DNA of 64,000 nucleotides from Mycobacterium sp. Aquia_216. Lineage in GTDB: Bacteria; Actinomycetota; Actinomycetes; Mycobacteriales; Mycobacteriaceae. Position numbers and translations under genes: made by a program. The notes beneath the pieces were generated by a model. The model was not told where the DNA came from and made no database searches. It worked only from the letters and a program-made list of their open reading frames with translations. Every line of letters starts with the position of its first letter. Positions within the stretch are counted from its first letter, which is position 1. The stretch lies in assembly GCF_026723865.1 (NCBI RefSeq), contig NZ_CP113529.1:2728001-2792000 (forward strand), read 5' to 3'. This document shows, in pieces, positions 48,852 through 60,330 of this stretch.

Positions 48852-50560
48852 GTCGAGTCAGCGTAGGCGTCGGGTGCCGACTCGGATCGAGGGGTGGCCC
48901 GTGGGGTCTCCGCGGTCGCGGGCGCGTCGGCTTGACGGTTCGCTTCGGCGCTGTCGCTCGGCGCGGTCTGCAGCGGTCGCCAGGGCAGGCGGGTGTAGGT
49001 CAACGCGACCAGGATGGCCACGACCACGGCGCTGGCCAGGGTGGCGTCCAGGATCTGGAACAGCGCGAAACGGTCGCCGTTGGCCGTGGGTCCGAAGATG
49101 CCGACGACGAGAGTGATCACGATGACCGTCTCCCGGAAGCCGGCGCGGGTAGCCCAGCAGGCCAGCGGAATGATCGCCCACAGCAGGTACCAGGGCTGCA
49201 CGACGGGAAACAGCAGCACGCAGATGCCCAGCGCGACGCCGAGCCCACCGATCGGGTGCAACCGACCGCGGAACACAGCGAGCAGCAGCCAGCTGACCAG
49301 CACCATGATGATCAGCACGCCGATGAAACGGGTGAGGGCCAGCACCGCGGTGGTGTGATCGCCCAGGCCGAGCAGAATTCCCACCTGCCCGGTGGCCAGG
49401 GCCAGCAGCGTCGGGGGCGACATCCAGCTGCGCACGACGTTGGCGGTGCCGAGCGTGAACATCCAGCCGAACCCGAGCCCGCTCGCCCAGCCCACCAGGC
49501 CCATCACCGCCAGCGACAACGTCCCCATGCCGCCGCCGGCCAGCAGCAGCGCCCGCAGATTGCCGCCGCAGCGGTAGGCCAGCGCCATCGTGACGAATCC
49601 CAGCGCCAACAGCGAGGGCAGCTTCACCTGCGAGGACAGAATGATCAGGATGGAGCCGGCCAGCAGCATTCCCAACGGTTCCCAGTCGGGTCCGAACCGG
49701 CGCCAGGACGCGGGCCACAGCCGTGGCGAATCGATGCCGCGCAGCGCGAATTCGGCACCGATCAGCATCAACCCGAGCATCGGCGCTTCGTTGTGGATGC
49801 CCGCGACCAAATGCATCAGCAGCAGCGGGTTGGCCGCGCCCAGCCACAGCGCGCTGACCTCGGCGACGCCGCAGCGCCGGGCCAGCCGCGGGGTGGCCCA
49901 CACGATCATCACCACCCCGGCCAGCACCACCAGGCGATGGCAGAGCACCGCGGCGACGATGTTCTCGCCGGTCAGGGCTGAGATGCCGCGCCCGATCCAC
50001 AAGAAGAGCGGCCCGTAGGGGGCCGGCGTCTCCCGCCACACACTGGGCACCGACAGGGTGAACACGTGGCCGAGGCCGAGTCCGGACGCGGGGCCGACCT
50101 TGTAGGGGTCGAGGCCCTCCACCGAGATCTGGCTCTGAGCCAGGTAGGAGTAGACGTCCTTGCTGTACATCGGCGGCGCGATCAGCAACGGCAGCATCCA
50201 CAGCATCAGGGTGCGATCCAGATCGCTGCGCGACATCTGCCGCTTGCCCAGCGCGAATCGGCCCAACATCAGCCAGGCGAGCGCCATCATGACCGCCCCG
50301 ACCGTGGTCATCGTCAACGACACGGTCTGGATCCGGGACGGCAGGTTCAACAGCCGGACGCCGAAGGTGGGGTCCTGGACGACGGGCCGGGCCCCGGCGC
50401 CCAGGGCGCCGATCGCCATCAGGACCGTGCCGGCGGCGCCGAACAGCCGGGTACGCCGAAGTGCGGTGAGTTCCGTCTCATTCAGAGGTGACCCCACGGG
50501 CCGCTCGTCGCCGTGCAAGCTGGCGATCGACGAGCTCAGCGTGTGGTGGCGGGCCGACAT
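48848..50560 (-). CDS. mptB: Alpha-(1->6)-mannopyranosyltransferase MptB
   Basis: This 570-residue polytopic GT-C glycosyltransferase has about 13-14 helices. In corynebacteria MptB starts the alpha-1,6-mannan core of lipomannan, using polyprenyl-phosphomannose outside the membrane. The first large loop after helix 2 contains the acidic residues and YSKDVYSYLAQS, the GT-C-like catalytic region. The tail of about 45 residues is Ala/Ser/Thr-rich. I chose the ATG at 50560 because TACGCT lies six bases upstream. A 20-codon upstream extension is unlikely. M. tuberculosis equivalent: Rv1459c. Confidence 0.9.
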   Translation of the reverse strand: MSARHHTLSSSIASLHGDERPVGSPLNETELTALRRTRLFGAAGTVLMAIGALGAGARPVVQDPTFGVRLLNLPSRIQTVSLTMTTVGAVMMALAWLMLGRFALGKRQMSRSDLDRTLMLWMLPLLIAPPMYSKDVYSYLAQSQISVEGLDPYKVGPASGLGLGHVFTLSVPSVWRETPAPYGPLFLWIGRGISALTGENIVAAVLCHRLVVLAGVVMIVWATPRLARRCGVAEVSALWLGAANPLLLMHLVAGIHNEAPMLGLMLIGAEFALRGIDSPRLWPASWRRFGPDWEPLGMLLAGSILIILSSQVKLPSLLALGFVTMALAYRCGGNLRALLLAGGGMGTLSLAVMGLVGWASGLGFGWMFTLGTANVVRSWMSPPTLLALATGQVGILLGLGDHTTAVLALTRFIGVLIIMVLVSWLLLAVFRGRLHPIGGLGVALGICVLLFPVVQPWYLLWAIIPLACWATRAGFRETVIVITLVVGIFGPTANGDRFALFQILDATLASAVVVAILVALTYTRLPWRPLQTAPSDSAEANRQADAPATAETPRATPRSESAPDAYADST

Positions 50561-50566
50561 CAGTGC

Positions 50567-50572
50567 AGCGTA
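50567..50572 (-). promoter_or_regulatory. -10 element of mptB, leaderless type
   Basis: On the minus strand TACGCT is followed by 6 bp and then the ATG at 50560. It likely drives mptB and the two ABC genes behind it. Confidence 0.45.
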
Positions 50573-50667
50573 GCGACATGTCGAGAACCGGCCAGCCGGT
50601 GCTCGCCGGGGGATGGGCACGACCCGCTACTCAGGGCACCCTTGCTAGACCGATTTCCGGAATTGCG

Positions 50668-50684
50668 TCACACTGGTGTTGTGA
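50668..50684 (+). promoter_or_regulatory. SufR operator overlapping the sufR -10 and start codon
   Basis: TCACA, seven bases, TGTGA is a perfect inverted repeat. It contains ACACT-N5-TGTGA, which is, as I recall, the published M. tuberculosis SufR site. The right half includes the GTG start (50681), and the left half coincides with a CACACT -10 (50669-50674) six bases before that GTG. Binding would block transcription directly. Confidence 0.7.
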
Positions 50685-51421
50685 AAATCCGGACCGCTGA
50701 CGAAGCCGTTGCGGCACCCGCAATGGGTGCCGCGGCTCCTGTCGTGCTGCCGGATGGTCACACCCGTCGCGCCATCGTGCGGCTGCTGCTGGAATCCGGG
50801 TCGATCACCGTCAGCGAGATCTGTGACCGGCTGGGGCTGGCGGCGGCCGGCGTGCGGCGTCATCTCGACGCGCTGATCGAAGCGGGCGACGCCGAGTCCG
50901 CCGCGGCCGCGGCATGGCAGCAGGCCGGACGTGGGCGTCCCGCGAAGCGTTTCCGGTTGACGGCGGCCGGCCGGGCCAAGCTCGACCACGCCTACGACGA
51001 TCTGGCGGCCGCGGCCATGCGCCAGCTGCGCGAAATCGGTGGACAAGGCGCGCTCCAGGCGTTCGCCCGCCGCCGCATCGACACGATCCTGGCCGGTGTC
51101 GCGCCCGCTGACAGCGCCGACGACGCCGACGTCGAGGCGGCCGCCGAACGAGTGGCCGGCGCGCTGACCAAGGCCGGCTACGTCGCCACCACGACCCGGG
51201 TGGGCCTACCGCTGCACGGCGTGCAGATCTGTCAGCACCACTGCCCGGTATCGCATGTCGCCGAGGAATTCCCGGAGCTGTGCGAAGCCGAGCAGGAGGC
51301 CATGGCCGAGGTAATCGGCACCCACGTACAGCGGTTGGCGACCATCGTCAACGGCGACTGCGCCTGTACCACCCACGTGCCCCTCGCTCACGTAGCGGGC
51401 AAGGCAACGACCAAGACCTAG
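50681..51421 (+). CDS. sufR: SufR, Fe-S-dependent repressor of the suf operon
   Basis: This 246-residue DeoR/ArsR-like winged-helix repressor has its HTH at about residues 28-75 ([30 protein letters not shown]). The C-terminal domain has the cluster ligands CQHHC, the Cys of [10 protein letters not shown], and CAC near the end. In cyanobacteria and mycobacteria the 4Fe-4S form represses suf and cluster loss derepresses it. The GTG start at 50681 is favoured by the promoter position. The open frame continues upstream, so a longer form (M. tuberculosis Rv1460 is longer) is possible. Confidence 0.92.
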   Translation: MKIRTADEAVAAPAMGAAAPVVLPDGHTRRAIVRLLLESGSITVSEICDRLGLAAAGVRRHLDALIEAGDAESAAAAAWQQAGRGRPAKRFRLTAAGRAKLDHAYDDLAAAAMRQLREIGGQGALQAFARRRIDTILAGVAPADSADDADVEAAAERVAGALTKAGYVATTTRVGLPLHGVQICQHHCPVSHVAEEFPELCEAEQEAMAEVIGTHVQRLATIVNGDCACTTHVPLAHVAGKATTKT

Positions 51422-51477
51422 CATCAAGCGGCGCCCAGCCCGCGCCTGCACCGTACGAGCACCGAAGGAGCGTCCGC

Positions 51478-52941
51478 ATGACACTCACGCCAGAGGCAAC
51501 CACGGGATCCGTCCCCGCCGCGCCCGTAGAGCCCCTGACCCAGGAGCAGGCGATCGCGTCGCTGGGCAAATACGGCTACGGCTGGTCGGACTCCGACGTC
51601 GCGGGCGCCAGCGCCCAGCGCGGGCTGTCGGAGGCGGTGGTCCGCGACATCTCTGCGAAGAAGAGCGAGCCGGAGTGGATGCTGGCGACCCGGCTGAAGG
51701 CGCTGCGCGTCTTCGACAAGAAGCCGATGCCGAACTGGGGCTCCAACCTCGACGGCATCCATTTCGACAACATCAAGTACTTCGTGCGCTCCAGCGAGAA
51801 GCAGGCCGCGACCTGGGACGATCTGCCCGCGGACATCAAGAACACCTACGACAAGCTGGGCATCCCGGAGGCTGAGAAGCAACGCCTGGTCTCCGGTGTC
51901 GCCGCGCAGTACGAGTCCGAGGTCGTCTACCACTCCATCCGTGAGGACCTGGAGAAGCAGGGCGTCATCTTCCTGGACACCGACACGGCGCTACGCGAGC
52001 ACCCCGAGATCTTCCAGCAGTACTTCGGCACCGTGATTCCGGCCGGGGACAACAAGTTCTCCGCGCTGAACACCGCGGTCTGGAGCGGTGGCTCGTTCAT
52101 CTACGTGCCGCCGGGTGTGCACGTCGACATCCCGCTGCAGGCCTACTTCCGGATCAACACCGAAAACATGGGCCAGTTCGAGCGGACGCTGATCATCGTC
52201 GACGAGGGCGCCTACGTGCACTACGTCGAGGGCTGTACGGCGCCGATCTACAAGAGCGACTCGCTGCACTCCGCTGTGGTCGAGATCATCGTGAAGCCCG
52301 GTGGCCGTTGCCGTTACACGACGATCCAGAACTGGTCGAACAACGTCTACAACCTGGTCACCAAGCGTGCCCGCGCCGAAGCCGGCGCCACCATGGAATG
52401 GGTCGACGGCAACATCGGGTCGAAGGTGACCATGAAGTACCCGGCGGTTTGGATGACCGGTGAGTACGCCAAGGGCGAAGTGTTGTCGGTGGCGTTCGCC
52501 GGCGAGGGCCAGCACCAGGACACCGGGGCCAAAATGCTGCACCTGGCACCCAACACGTCGAGCAACATCGTCTCCAAGTCGGTGGCACGCGGCGGTGGCC
52601 GCGCGTCCTACCGCGGCCTGGTGCAGATCAACAAGGGTGCCCACGGTTCGCGGTCCAGCGTGAAATGCGATGCGCTGCTTGTGGATACGGTCAGTCGCAG
52701 CGACACCTACCCGTACGTCGACATCCGTGAGGATGACGTCACCATGGGCCACGAGGCCACCGTGTCCAAGGTCAGCGAGGACCAGCTGTTCTACCTGATG
52801 AGCCGCGGCATGACCGAGGACGAGGCGATGGCGATGGTCGTGCGCGGCTTCGTCGAGCCGATCGCCAAGGAACTGCCGATGGAGTACGCGCTGGAGCTCA
52901 ACCGGCTGATCGAGCTGCAGATGGAAGGCGCGGTCGGCTAG
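51478..52941 (+). CDS. sufB: Fe-S cluster assembly scaffold SufB, intein-free
   Basis: This 487-residue SufB assembles clusters with SufC and SufD. GAAGGAG lies at 51464-51470, and the ATG at 51478 starts [10 protein letters not shown]. The conserved beta-helix core includes [18 protein letters not shown], and the cluster-associated residues near the C-terminus are in the segments starting [17 protein letters not shown] and [17 protein letters not shown]. In M. tuberculosis Rv1461 carries an intein in front of a cysteine of this core. Here the extein sequence is continuous, so the protein needs no splicing. Confidence 0.97.
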   Translation: MTLTPEATTGSVPAAPVEPLTQEQAIASLGKYGYGWSDSDVAGASAQRGLSEAVVRDISAKKSEPEWMLATRLKALRVFDKKPMPNWGSNLDGIHFDNIKYFVRSSEKQAATWDDLPADIKNTYDKLGIPEAEKQRLVSGVAAQYESEVVYHSIREDLEKQGVIFLDTDTALREHPEIFQQYFGTVIPAGDNKFSALNTAVWSGGSFIYVPPGVHVDIPLQAYFRINTENMGQFERTLIIVDEGAYVHYVEGCTAPIYKSDSLHSAVVEIIVKPGGRCRYTTIQNWSNNVYNLVTKRARAEAGATMEWVDGNIGSKVTMKYPAVWMTGEYAKGEVLSVAFAGEGQHQDTGAKMLHLAPNTSSNIVSKSVARGGGRASYRGLVQINKGAHGSRSSVKCDALLVDTVSRSDTYPYVDIREDDVTMGHEATVSKVSEDQLFYLMSRGMTEDEAMAMVVRGFVEPIAKELPMEYALELNRLIELQMEGAVG

Positions 52942-54124
52942 TGACGAAACTGACTGAAGCGGTTGAGGGTTCGGCCCTCACCGCTGTCAACAAGGGCGAG
53001 CTGTTCGCGTCCTTCGACGTCGACGCCTTCGAGGTACCCAGCGGCCGCGACGAGATCTGGCGGTTCACCCCGCTGCGACGGTTGCGTGGCCTGCACGACG
53101 GCTCGGCGGTCGCCACCGGCAAGGCTGAGATCAGTGTCGGAGAACAGCCCGGCGTGCACACCGAAACCGTACGCCGCGGCGACGAGCGGCTGGGCCAGGG
53201 CGGTGTCCCCACTGATCGTGTTGCAGCCCAGGCATTCTCGTCGTTCAACTCCGCGACGGTGGTGACCGTGGCGCGCGACACCGAGGTTGCCAAGCCCATC
53301 GAGATCGTCGTCACCGGGCCGGGCGAGGGCGCGGTTGCCTACGGGCACCTGCAGATCCGCGTCGAAGAACTCGCCCGGGCCATCGTCGTCGTCGACCTGC
53401 GCGGCAGCGGCACGTACGCCGACAATGTCGAGATCATCGTCGGCGACTCGGCAGCCCTCGGGGTCATCTGGATCGCCGACTGGGCCGACGACATGGTCCA
53501 CGTCAGCGCACATCACGCACGGCTGGGCAAGGATTCGGTGCTCGGCCACGTCAACGTGACGCTCGGCGGCGACCTGGTTCGTACGTCGACGACGGTGCGA
53601 TTCACCGCGGCAGGCGGCGACGCTCAACTGCTGGGCACCTACTTCGCCGACGACGGCCAGCACTTCGAATCGCGGCTGCTCGTCGACCACGCGCATCCCA
53701 ACTGTCGCTCGGACGTGTTGTACAAGGGTGCGCTGCAAGCAGATCCGGAATCCAACCGTCCCGACGCGCATACCGTCTGGGTGGGCGACGTGCTGATCCG
53801 CGCGGAGGCCACCGGCACGGATACCTTCGAGACCAATCGCAACCTGTTGCTCACCGACGGCGCCCGCGCCGATTCGGTGCCCAACCTCGAGATCGAGACG
53901 GGCGAGATCGTCGGCGCCGGACACGCAAGTGCCACCGGAAGATTCGACGACGAGCAAGTGTTCTACCTGAAGGCTCGGGGCATCCCGGAAGACCAGGCCC
54001 GTAGGTTGATCGTGCGCGGCTTCTTCGCGGAGATCATCCAGAAGATCGCCGTGTCCGCCGTGCGGGAACGGCTGACCGAGGCCATCGAACACGAACTTGA
54101 GTTAACCGAAGGAATCAAGAACTG

Positions 54125-54125
<1 letters not shown>
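52941..54125 (+). CDS. sufD: Fe-S cluster assembly protein SufD
   Basis: This 394-residue SufD is the partner of SufB in the SufBC2D complex. It shares the beta-helix fold and the C-terminal motif FYLKARGIPEDQARRLIVRGF that docks SufC. The conserved His of HPNCRSDVLYKGAL, implicated in iron acquisition in E. coli SufD, is present. The GTG overlaps the last base of the sufB stop, and its own stop overlaps the sufC ATG by one base (TGATG). M. tuberculosis equivalent: Rv1462. Confidence 0.95.
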
Positions 54126-56181
<2,056 letters not shown>

Positions 56182-56184
56182 GCC

Positions 56185-56646
56185 GTGCGCATCGAGCAGA
56201 TGTATCAAGACGTGATCCTCGATCACTACAAGCACCCGCAGCACCGCGGTCTGCGCGAGCCGTTCGGCGCTCAGGTGTACCACGTGAACCCGATCTGCGG
56301 CGACGAGGTCACGCTGCGAGTGGCGTTGTCCGACGACGGTCAGACCGTCGTCGACGTTTCCTATGACGGACAAGGCTGTTCGATCAGCCAGGCGGCCACC
56401 TCGGTGCTCACCGAGCAGGTGATCGGCCAGAGCGTGGGGGAGGCGCTGAAGACCATTACCGCGTTCACCGAAATGGTGTCGTCGCGGGGAACGGTCGAGG
56501 GCGACGAGGATGTCCTGGGCGACGGCGTGGCCTTCGCCGGAGTAGCCCAGTACCCGGCCCGGGTGAAATGTGCTCTGCTGGGATGGATGGCTTTCAAAGA
56601 CGCACTGGCTCAAGCCAGCCACGCTTGCGAGGAGGACCAACGATGA
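56185..56646 (+). CDS. sufU: SufU zinc-dependent sulfurtransferase
   Basis: This 153-residue protein accepts persulfide from SufS. The zinc ligands of the SufU family are all visible: Cys38 and Asp40 (PICGDE), Cys65 (GQGCSIS) and Cys129 (VKCALLGW). The insertion between the second and third ligands distinguishes SufU from the IscU scaffold. The GTG start lies 3 bp after the sufS stop with GGCGGAG upstream. The stop overlaps the next gene by ATGA. M. tuberculosis equivalent: Rv1465. Confidence 0.94.
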   Translation: MRIEQMYQDVILDHYKHPQHRGLREPFGAQVYHVNPICGDEVTLRVALSDDGQTVVDVSYDGQGCSISQAATSVLTEQVIGQSVGEALKTITAFTEMVSSRGTVEGDEDVLGDGVAFAGVAQYPARVKCALLGWMAFKDALAQASHACEEDQR

Positions 56647-56990
56647 GCGAAATCACCGCACCGGACGAGGAATTTCTCGCTGACCTCGAAGAGGCGATGC
56701 GCGACGTTGTCGACCCCGAGCTCGGCATCAACGTGGTCGATCTGGGGTTGGTCTATGGCCTCAATGTCGAACAGGGTGATGAAGGAAAGGTCGCAACCAT
56801 CGACATGACGTTGACGTCGGCGGCCTGCCCGCTCACCGATGTGATCGAAGACCAGTCGCGCAGCGCGCTGGTCGGCAGTGGTCTGGTCAACGACCTGCGG
56901 ATCAACTGGGTGTGGAACCCGCCGTGGGGCCCGGACAAGATCACCGAGGACGGACGGGAACAACTACGCGCCCTCGGCTTCACCGTCTGA
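56643..56990 (+). CDS. sufT: SufT-like MIP18/DUF59 protein (Rv1466-like)
   Basis: This 115-residue MIP18-family protein has the core VVDPELGINVVDLGLVYGL and the single conserved cysteine in TSAACPLTDVIEDQ, then NPPWGPDKITEDGREQLRALG. SufT proteins help mature or deliver Fe-S clusters, especially under iron limitation. It is the last gene of the suf operon, coupled to sufU by four bases. The symbol is by family; the M. tuberculosis locus is Rv1466. Confidence 0.9.
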   Translation: MSEITAPDEEFLADLEEAMRDVVDPELGINVVDLGLVYGLNVEQGDEGKVATIDMTLTSAACPLTDVIEDQSRSALVGSGLVNDLRINWVWNPPWGPDKITEDGREQLRALGFTV

Positions 56991-57007
56991 CCGACTGCGG
57001 GCCGCGG

Positions 57008-57790
57008 TCATCCGCCGTGGCCCGCCGGCTTACTGCCCCCGCACTTGCCGTCGTGGGCCGGTCGCAGATCGATGTTTGTCGCCTGTAGCGTGCCGCTGCC
57101 GTCTTTAGTCCCTTGTGCCGTCAGGCATTTGCCTTGCGCGATCGCGCGGACGTCGGCACCGGCTTGCTTGCTGTATCGCGTCTTGTCGGTGACCGTCACC
57201 GGCGTCTGCGAGGCGGAGCCGCCGGCGTCGGTGCTCGTGACGGTGATCGTGTTACCAGCGACCGACGCGACGGCGCCCCGCACGGGCGCTCGCTTGGCGG
57301 GCGTCGTCGTCGGTGTGCCGGACGGCGCGGGAGTGGTCGAGTCACCAGGGGCGGCTTCCTTACCCTGCGGGCATTTGCCGTCGACGGCGGGACTCACGCG
57401 CACGGAGGCCGCGGTGAGCGGCTGGCCGGGCCGCGACTCCTGGTGAGCGGGCCGCACCGTGACGCAACTGCCGGCGGTGACGTCAGACAGCGCGGCCGGG
57501 GTGATCTCGGTGACCTTGGTCGACGGCGTGAAAGCCACCGCGGCATTGCCCTTTTCCTGCGTGACCTGGGCGGTGTTTCCCGACACCGATGCGATCAGTC
57601 CGCGCACCCGGGCCTGCCCGGTGGTCGGTGGCGTCGTCGTCGCCGCCGGCGACGACGCAGAACTCGTGGTGCCCGGCGAGGAACCGGGGCTTGCCGTGTT
57701 CGACGAACCACACGCCGCGACGGATACCGCGGTGACTCCGGTGACCGCAAGCAACGCGAATCGGGTAAGCGTTTGAGAGCTGGCAAACAT
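57008..57790 (-). CDS. Lipoprotein with two tandem DUF5666-like repeats
   Basis: This 260-residue lipoprotein has a signal peptide with lipobox SVAAC (Cys27 from the ATG at 57790) and an SPG/T-rich linker. Two copies of a domain of about 70-80 residues follow (about 60-140 and 168-250). Each begins VRGLIASVSGNT or VRGAVASVAGNT, runs through a V/T strand region, a G(S/K)C(V/L)T(V/A) motif, and ends VDGKC or HDGKCGG. The two cysteines per repeat could pair. A second TP-rich linker joins the copies. The start has GGAG eight bases upstream. The function is unknown, and the gene is divergent from mscS. Confidence 0.82.
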   Translation of the reverse strand: MFASSQTLTRFALLAVTGVTAVSVAACGSSNTASPGSSPGTTSSASSPAATTTPPTTGQARVRGLIASVSGNTAQVTQEKGNAAVAFTPSTKVTEITPAALSDVTAGSCVTVRPAHQESRPGQPLTAASVRVSPAVDGKCPQGKEAAPGDSTTPAPSGTPTTTPAKRAPVRGAVASVAGNTITVTSTDAGGSASQTPVTVTDKTRYSKQAGADVRAIAQGKCLTAQGTKDGSGTLQATNIDLRPAHDGKCGGSKPAGHGG

Positions 57791-57994
57791 CAACGTTTCT
57801 CCAATCGTGGGATGGTCCCAGCGACCGGGTCTACCGGATCGAGCTGTGCCTGACCTGTGCGAAATCGCTGACAGCGCACTGTGACTTCAATCTCATTGCC
57901 AAATACCTTCTCGTATCGGTTTTTTGGCGACGAGTTGTGGGAAGGCGTACGGAGATCGATTCTTTGCCCCCGATTTCTAGGAGCAAGCTTCTTG

Positions 57995-59248
57995 ATGCCC
58001 ACAGCGATCCCGTTCGAAGCCGTGACTCACCATGCCCTCAACCTCGCGTGGGTAGTCGGTGCCGTGGCTGTCGCCTACGCGCTCGGTCTGGCGTTGTCGT
58101 GGCTGTTGCAGCGAATTAAGGGCCGCAGCGCGATCATCGACGACATCGACGTGTTGACCCGGCGGCCGGTGCGCGCGACCCTGATGGTCATCGCCGCCAC
58201 CACCGCGGTGCACCACACCTCGGCTTCGACAGCGCCGTGGCGCGGCTACGTCGACCATGGGCTGCTCATCGCGCTCACTGCTACCCATACTTGGTTGATC
58301 GCCAGCCTGATTTTCGTCGCCGAACGGCGCGCGATCGCTCGTTTCGCCGGCGGCGACATGGACATCGCGGAGGCCGACCGGCATCGGCGCAAGATCCGGA
58401 CCCAGATCACCTTGTTGCGCCGGTTGGTCGTCGCCCTCGTGGTGGTGCTCGGCCTGGCCGCGGTGCTGATGACCTTCCCGTCGTTCAGCAATATCGGCAA
58501 GACGCTGTTCGCTTCGGCCGGTGTGCTGTCGGTGGTGGCGGGTCTGGCCGCCCAGACCTCGCTGGGGGCGATGTTCGCCGGCATCCAGATCGCGTTCTCC
58601 GACGCCATCCGCGTCGGCGACGTGGTGGTGCTGGAGGGCGAGTGGGGCCGCATCGAGGAGATCACGCTCACCTACGTCGTCGTGCACCTGTGGGACGAGC
58701 GCCGCCTGGTCCTGCCGACCACGTACTTCACCAAGACGCCGTATCAGAACTGGACGCGCAACGCCACGGCGCTGCTGGGCACCGTCGAACTCGACGTCGA
58801 TTTCAGCGTCCCGCTGGACGTGATGCGCGCTGAGTTGGACCGGCTGCTGCGGTCCAACGAATTGTGGGACGGCCGGGTCGGCGTGCTGCAGGTCACCGAT
58901 GCGGTGAACGGCTATGTGCGGCTGCGGATGCTGGTCAGCGCCTCGAACGCCGCCGCGTTGTTCGACCTGCGGTGTGATGTGCGCGAGGGCATCGTCAGAT
59001 GGCTGCAGGGCAGCGAGCCGGGCGCGCTGCCGCGGCGCCGGATCGAGCCCGCGCCCATGCCCGGCGGCAGTTCCGTCGCAGGCGCCACGCACGAGGCAAC
59101 TCCCCCCGCGGTGTCACGGGCGGATTCCGCTCTCTTCAGCGGCAGTCCGGGTGCCGAACAGCGCGGCCGCGTCTTCGAGGGGCCGGACGCCGAGGACGAC
59201 CGTGTCGATCGGCAAGAGTTCGCGGCAGCACGTTCACGCGGCGATTAG
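57995..59248 (+). CDS. MscS-family mechanosensitive channel
   Basis: This 417-residue membrane protein has three or four N-terminal helices and the MscS pore helix GKTLFASAGVLSVVAGLAAQ. The beta domain follows (IAFSDAIRVGDVVVLEGEWGRIEEITLTYVVV, then LVLPTTYF). The C-terminal 75 residues are charged and probably disordered. It releases solutes on hypo-osmotic shock. The ATG at 57995 has TAGGAG at 57978-57983. An in-frame start 38 codons upstream is less likely because the added residues are not membrane-like. Confidence 0.88.
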   Translation: MPTAIPFEAVTHHALNLAWVVGAVAVAYALGLALSWLLQRIKGRSAIIDDIDVLTRRPVRATLMVIAATTAVHHTSASTAPWRGYVDHGLLIALTATHTWLIASLIFVAERRAIARFAGGDMDIAEADRHRRKIRTQITLLRRLVVALVVVLGLAAVLMTFPSFSNIGKTLFASAGVLSVVAGLAAQTSLGAMFAGIQIAFSDAIRVGDVVVLEGEWGRIEEITLTYVVVHLWDERRLVLPTTYFTKTPYQNWTRNATALLGTVELDVDFSVPLDVMRAELDRLLRSNELWDGRVGVLQVTDAVNGYVRLRMLVSASNAAALFDLRCDVREGIVRWLQGSEPGALPRRRIEPAPMPGGSSVAGATHEATPPAVSRADSALFSGSPGAEQRGRVFEGPDAEDDRVDRQEFAAARSRGD

Positions 59249-59347
59249 CCCCGCTGCCGGCGCGGTTGGCGGTCGCCGAATCCGGGTATGCCCGGCTGAT
59301 CCCGTTCGATTGAGGTGCGGGGTTCCCGGGGGGATGAGTGATCGGCG

Positions 59348-60319
59348 ATGGTCGGCTGGTTGGACGGACTGCAGCGACGGAACCGGGGCGTGAGCGTGGC
59401 CGTTTCCGTCATCTACAAATACTTCGATGACCAGGGCGGCTACCTGGCCGCACTGATCACCTATTACGCCTTCGTGTCGCTGTTCCCGATGCTGTTGCTG
59501 TTGACTACCGGGCTGGGGGTGGTGCTCGCCGGCCACCCCGATCTGCAAGAGCAGGTGCTACACAGCACGTTGAGCCAATTTCCGGTGATCGGCAGCCAGC
59601 TGCATCAGCCCGAGGGGCTCCGCGGGGGCACGCTCGCCGTCGTCGTCGGAATCCTGGCCGCTCTCTATGGTGGACTGGGTGTCGGTCAGGCCGTGCAGAA
59701 CGCGATGGACTCGGTCTGGGCAGTCCCGAAAAATAAGCGTCCCAATCTAATTCGGTCGCGGGTGCGCAGCTTGCTGTTGTTGTTGGTCCTCGGCTCGGTG
59801 GTCATCGCGGCGACCGTCCTGTCCGGGATCGGGCAGACGACCCAGACACTAGGCGTATTCGGAAGGATCGGCGTGGCGCTGGCCACCGTGGCGGTCAACG
59901 CGCTGATCTGTCTGGTGGCTTTCCGCGTGACCACCGCACGGGAACTCACTTACCGGCAGGTGCTGCCGGGAGCCGTTGCGGCAGCATTCATTTGGCAGAT
60001 ATTGCAGTGGTTCGGGGCCGGTTATATCCAGCACACGGTCAAGACGGCCAGTGCCACCAACAGCATTTTCGCGTTGGTGTTGGGCTTGCTTGCGTTCCTG
60101 TATCTCGTGTCGACGTCGCTGGTGCTCTGTGCCGAGATGAACGTGGTTCTGGTGGACCAGCTGTATCCGCGTGCATTGCTGAGCGCATTCAGCGACGACG
60201 CCGAACTCACACCCGCCGATCGCCGGATCTACACCCAGAAGGCGAAAGCCGAACGTGTCAAACGGCTCGAGCGGGTGATTGTCAGGTTCAACGACGTCAA
60301 CAGAACCGTGACGCCTTAG
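59348..60319 (+). CDS. YihY/virulence factor BrkB family membrane protein
   Basis: This 323-residue inner-membrane protein has about six helices. It carries the family landmarks GYLAALITYYAFVSLFPM near the N-terminus and LPGAVAAAFIWQILQWFGAGYI in the second half. The C-terminal 50 residues are charged. This is the YihY/UPF0761 (formerly 'RNase BN') family, whose function is not settled. It starts 99 bp after the MscS gene and ends 11 bp from the convergent fadE15. Confidence 0.87.
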   Translation: MVGWLDGLQRRNRGVSVAVSVIYKYFDDQGGYLAALITYYAFVSLFPMLLLLTTGLGVVLAGHPDLQEQVLHSTLSQFPVIGSQLHQPEGLRGGTLAVVVGILAALYGGLGVGQAVQNAMDSVWAVPKNKRPNLIRSRVRSLLLLLVLGSVVIAATVLSGIGQTTQTLGVFGRIGVALATVAVNALICLVAFRVTTARELTYRQVLPGAVAAAFIWQILQWFGAGYIQHTVKTASATNSIFALVLGLLAFLYLVSTSLVLCAEMNVVLVDQLYPRALLSAFSDDAELTPADRRIYTQKAKAERVKRLERVIVRFNDVNRTVTP

Positions 60320-60330
60320 CACCCGATAAG

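Noticed and set aside
50659..50680. GGAAT...GTT resembling a SigH promoter before sufR
   Set aside because: The spacer is only 14 bp, too short for this sigma class; the overlapping SufR repeat explains the conserved bases better.
51478..52941. Intein or splicing element in sufB
   Set aside because: No intein motifs; the extein sequence is continuous and of normal length.
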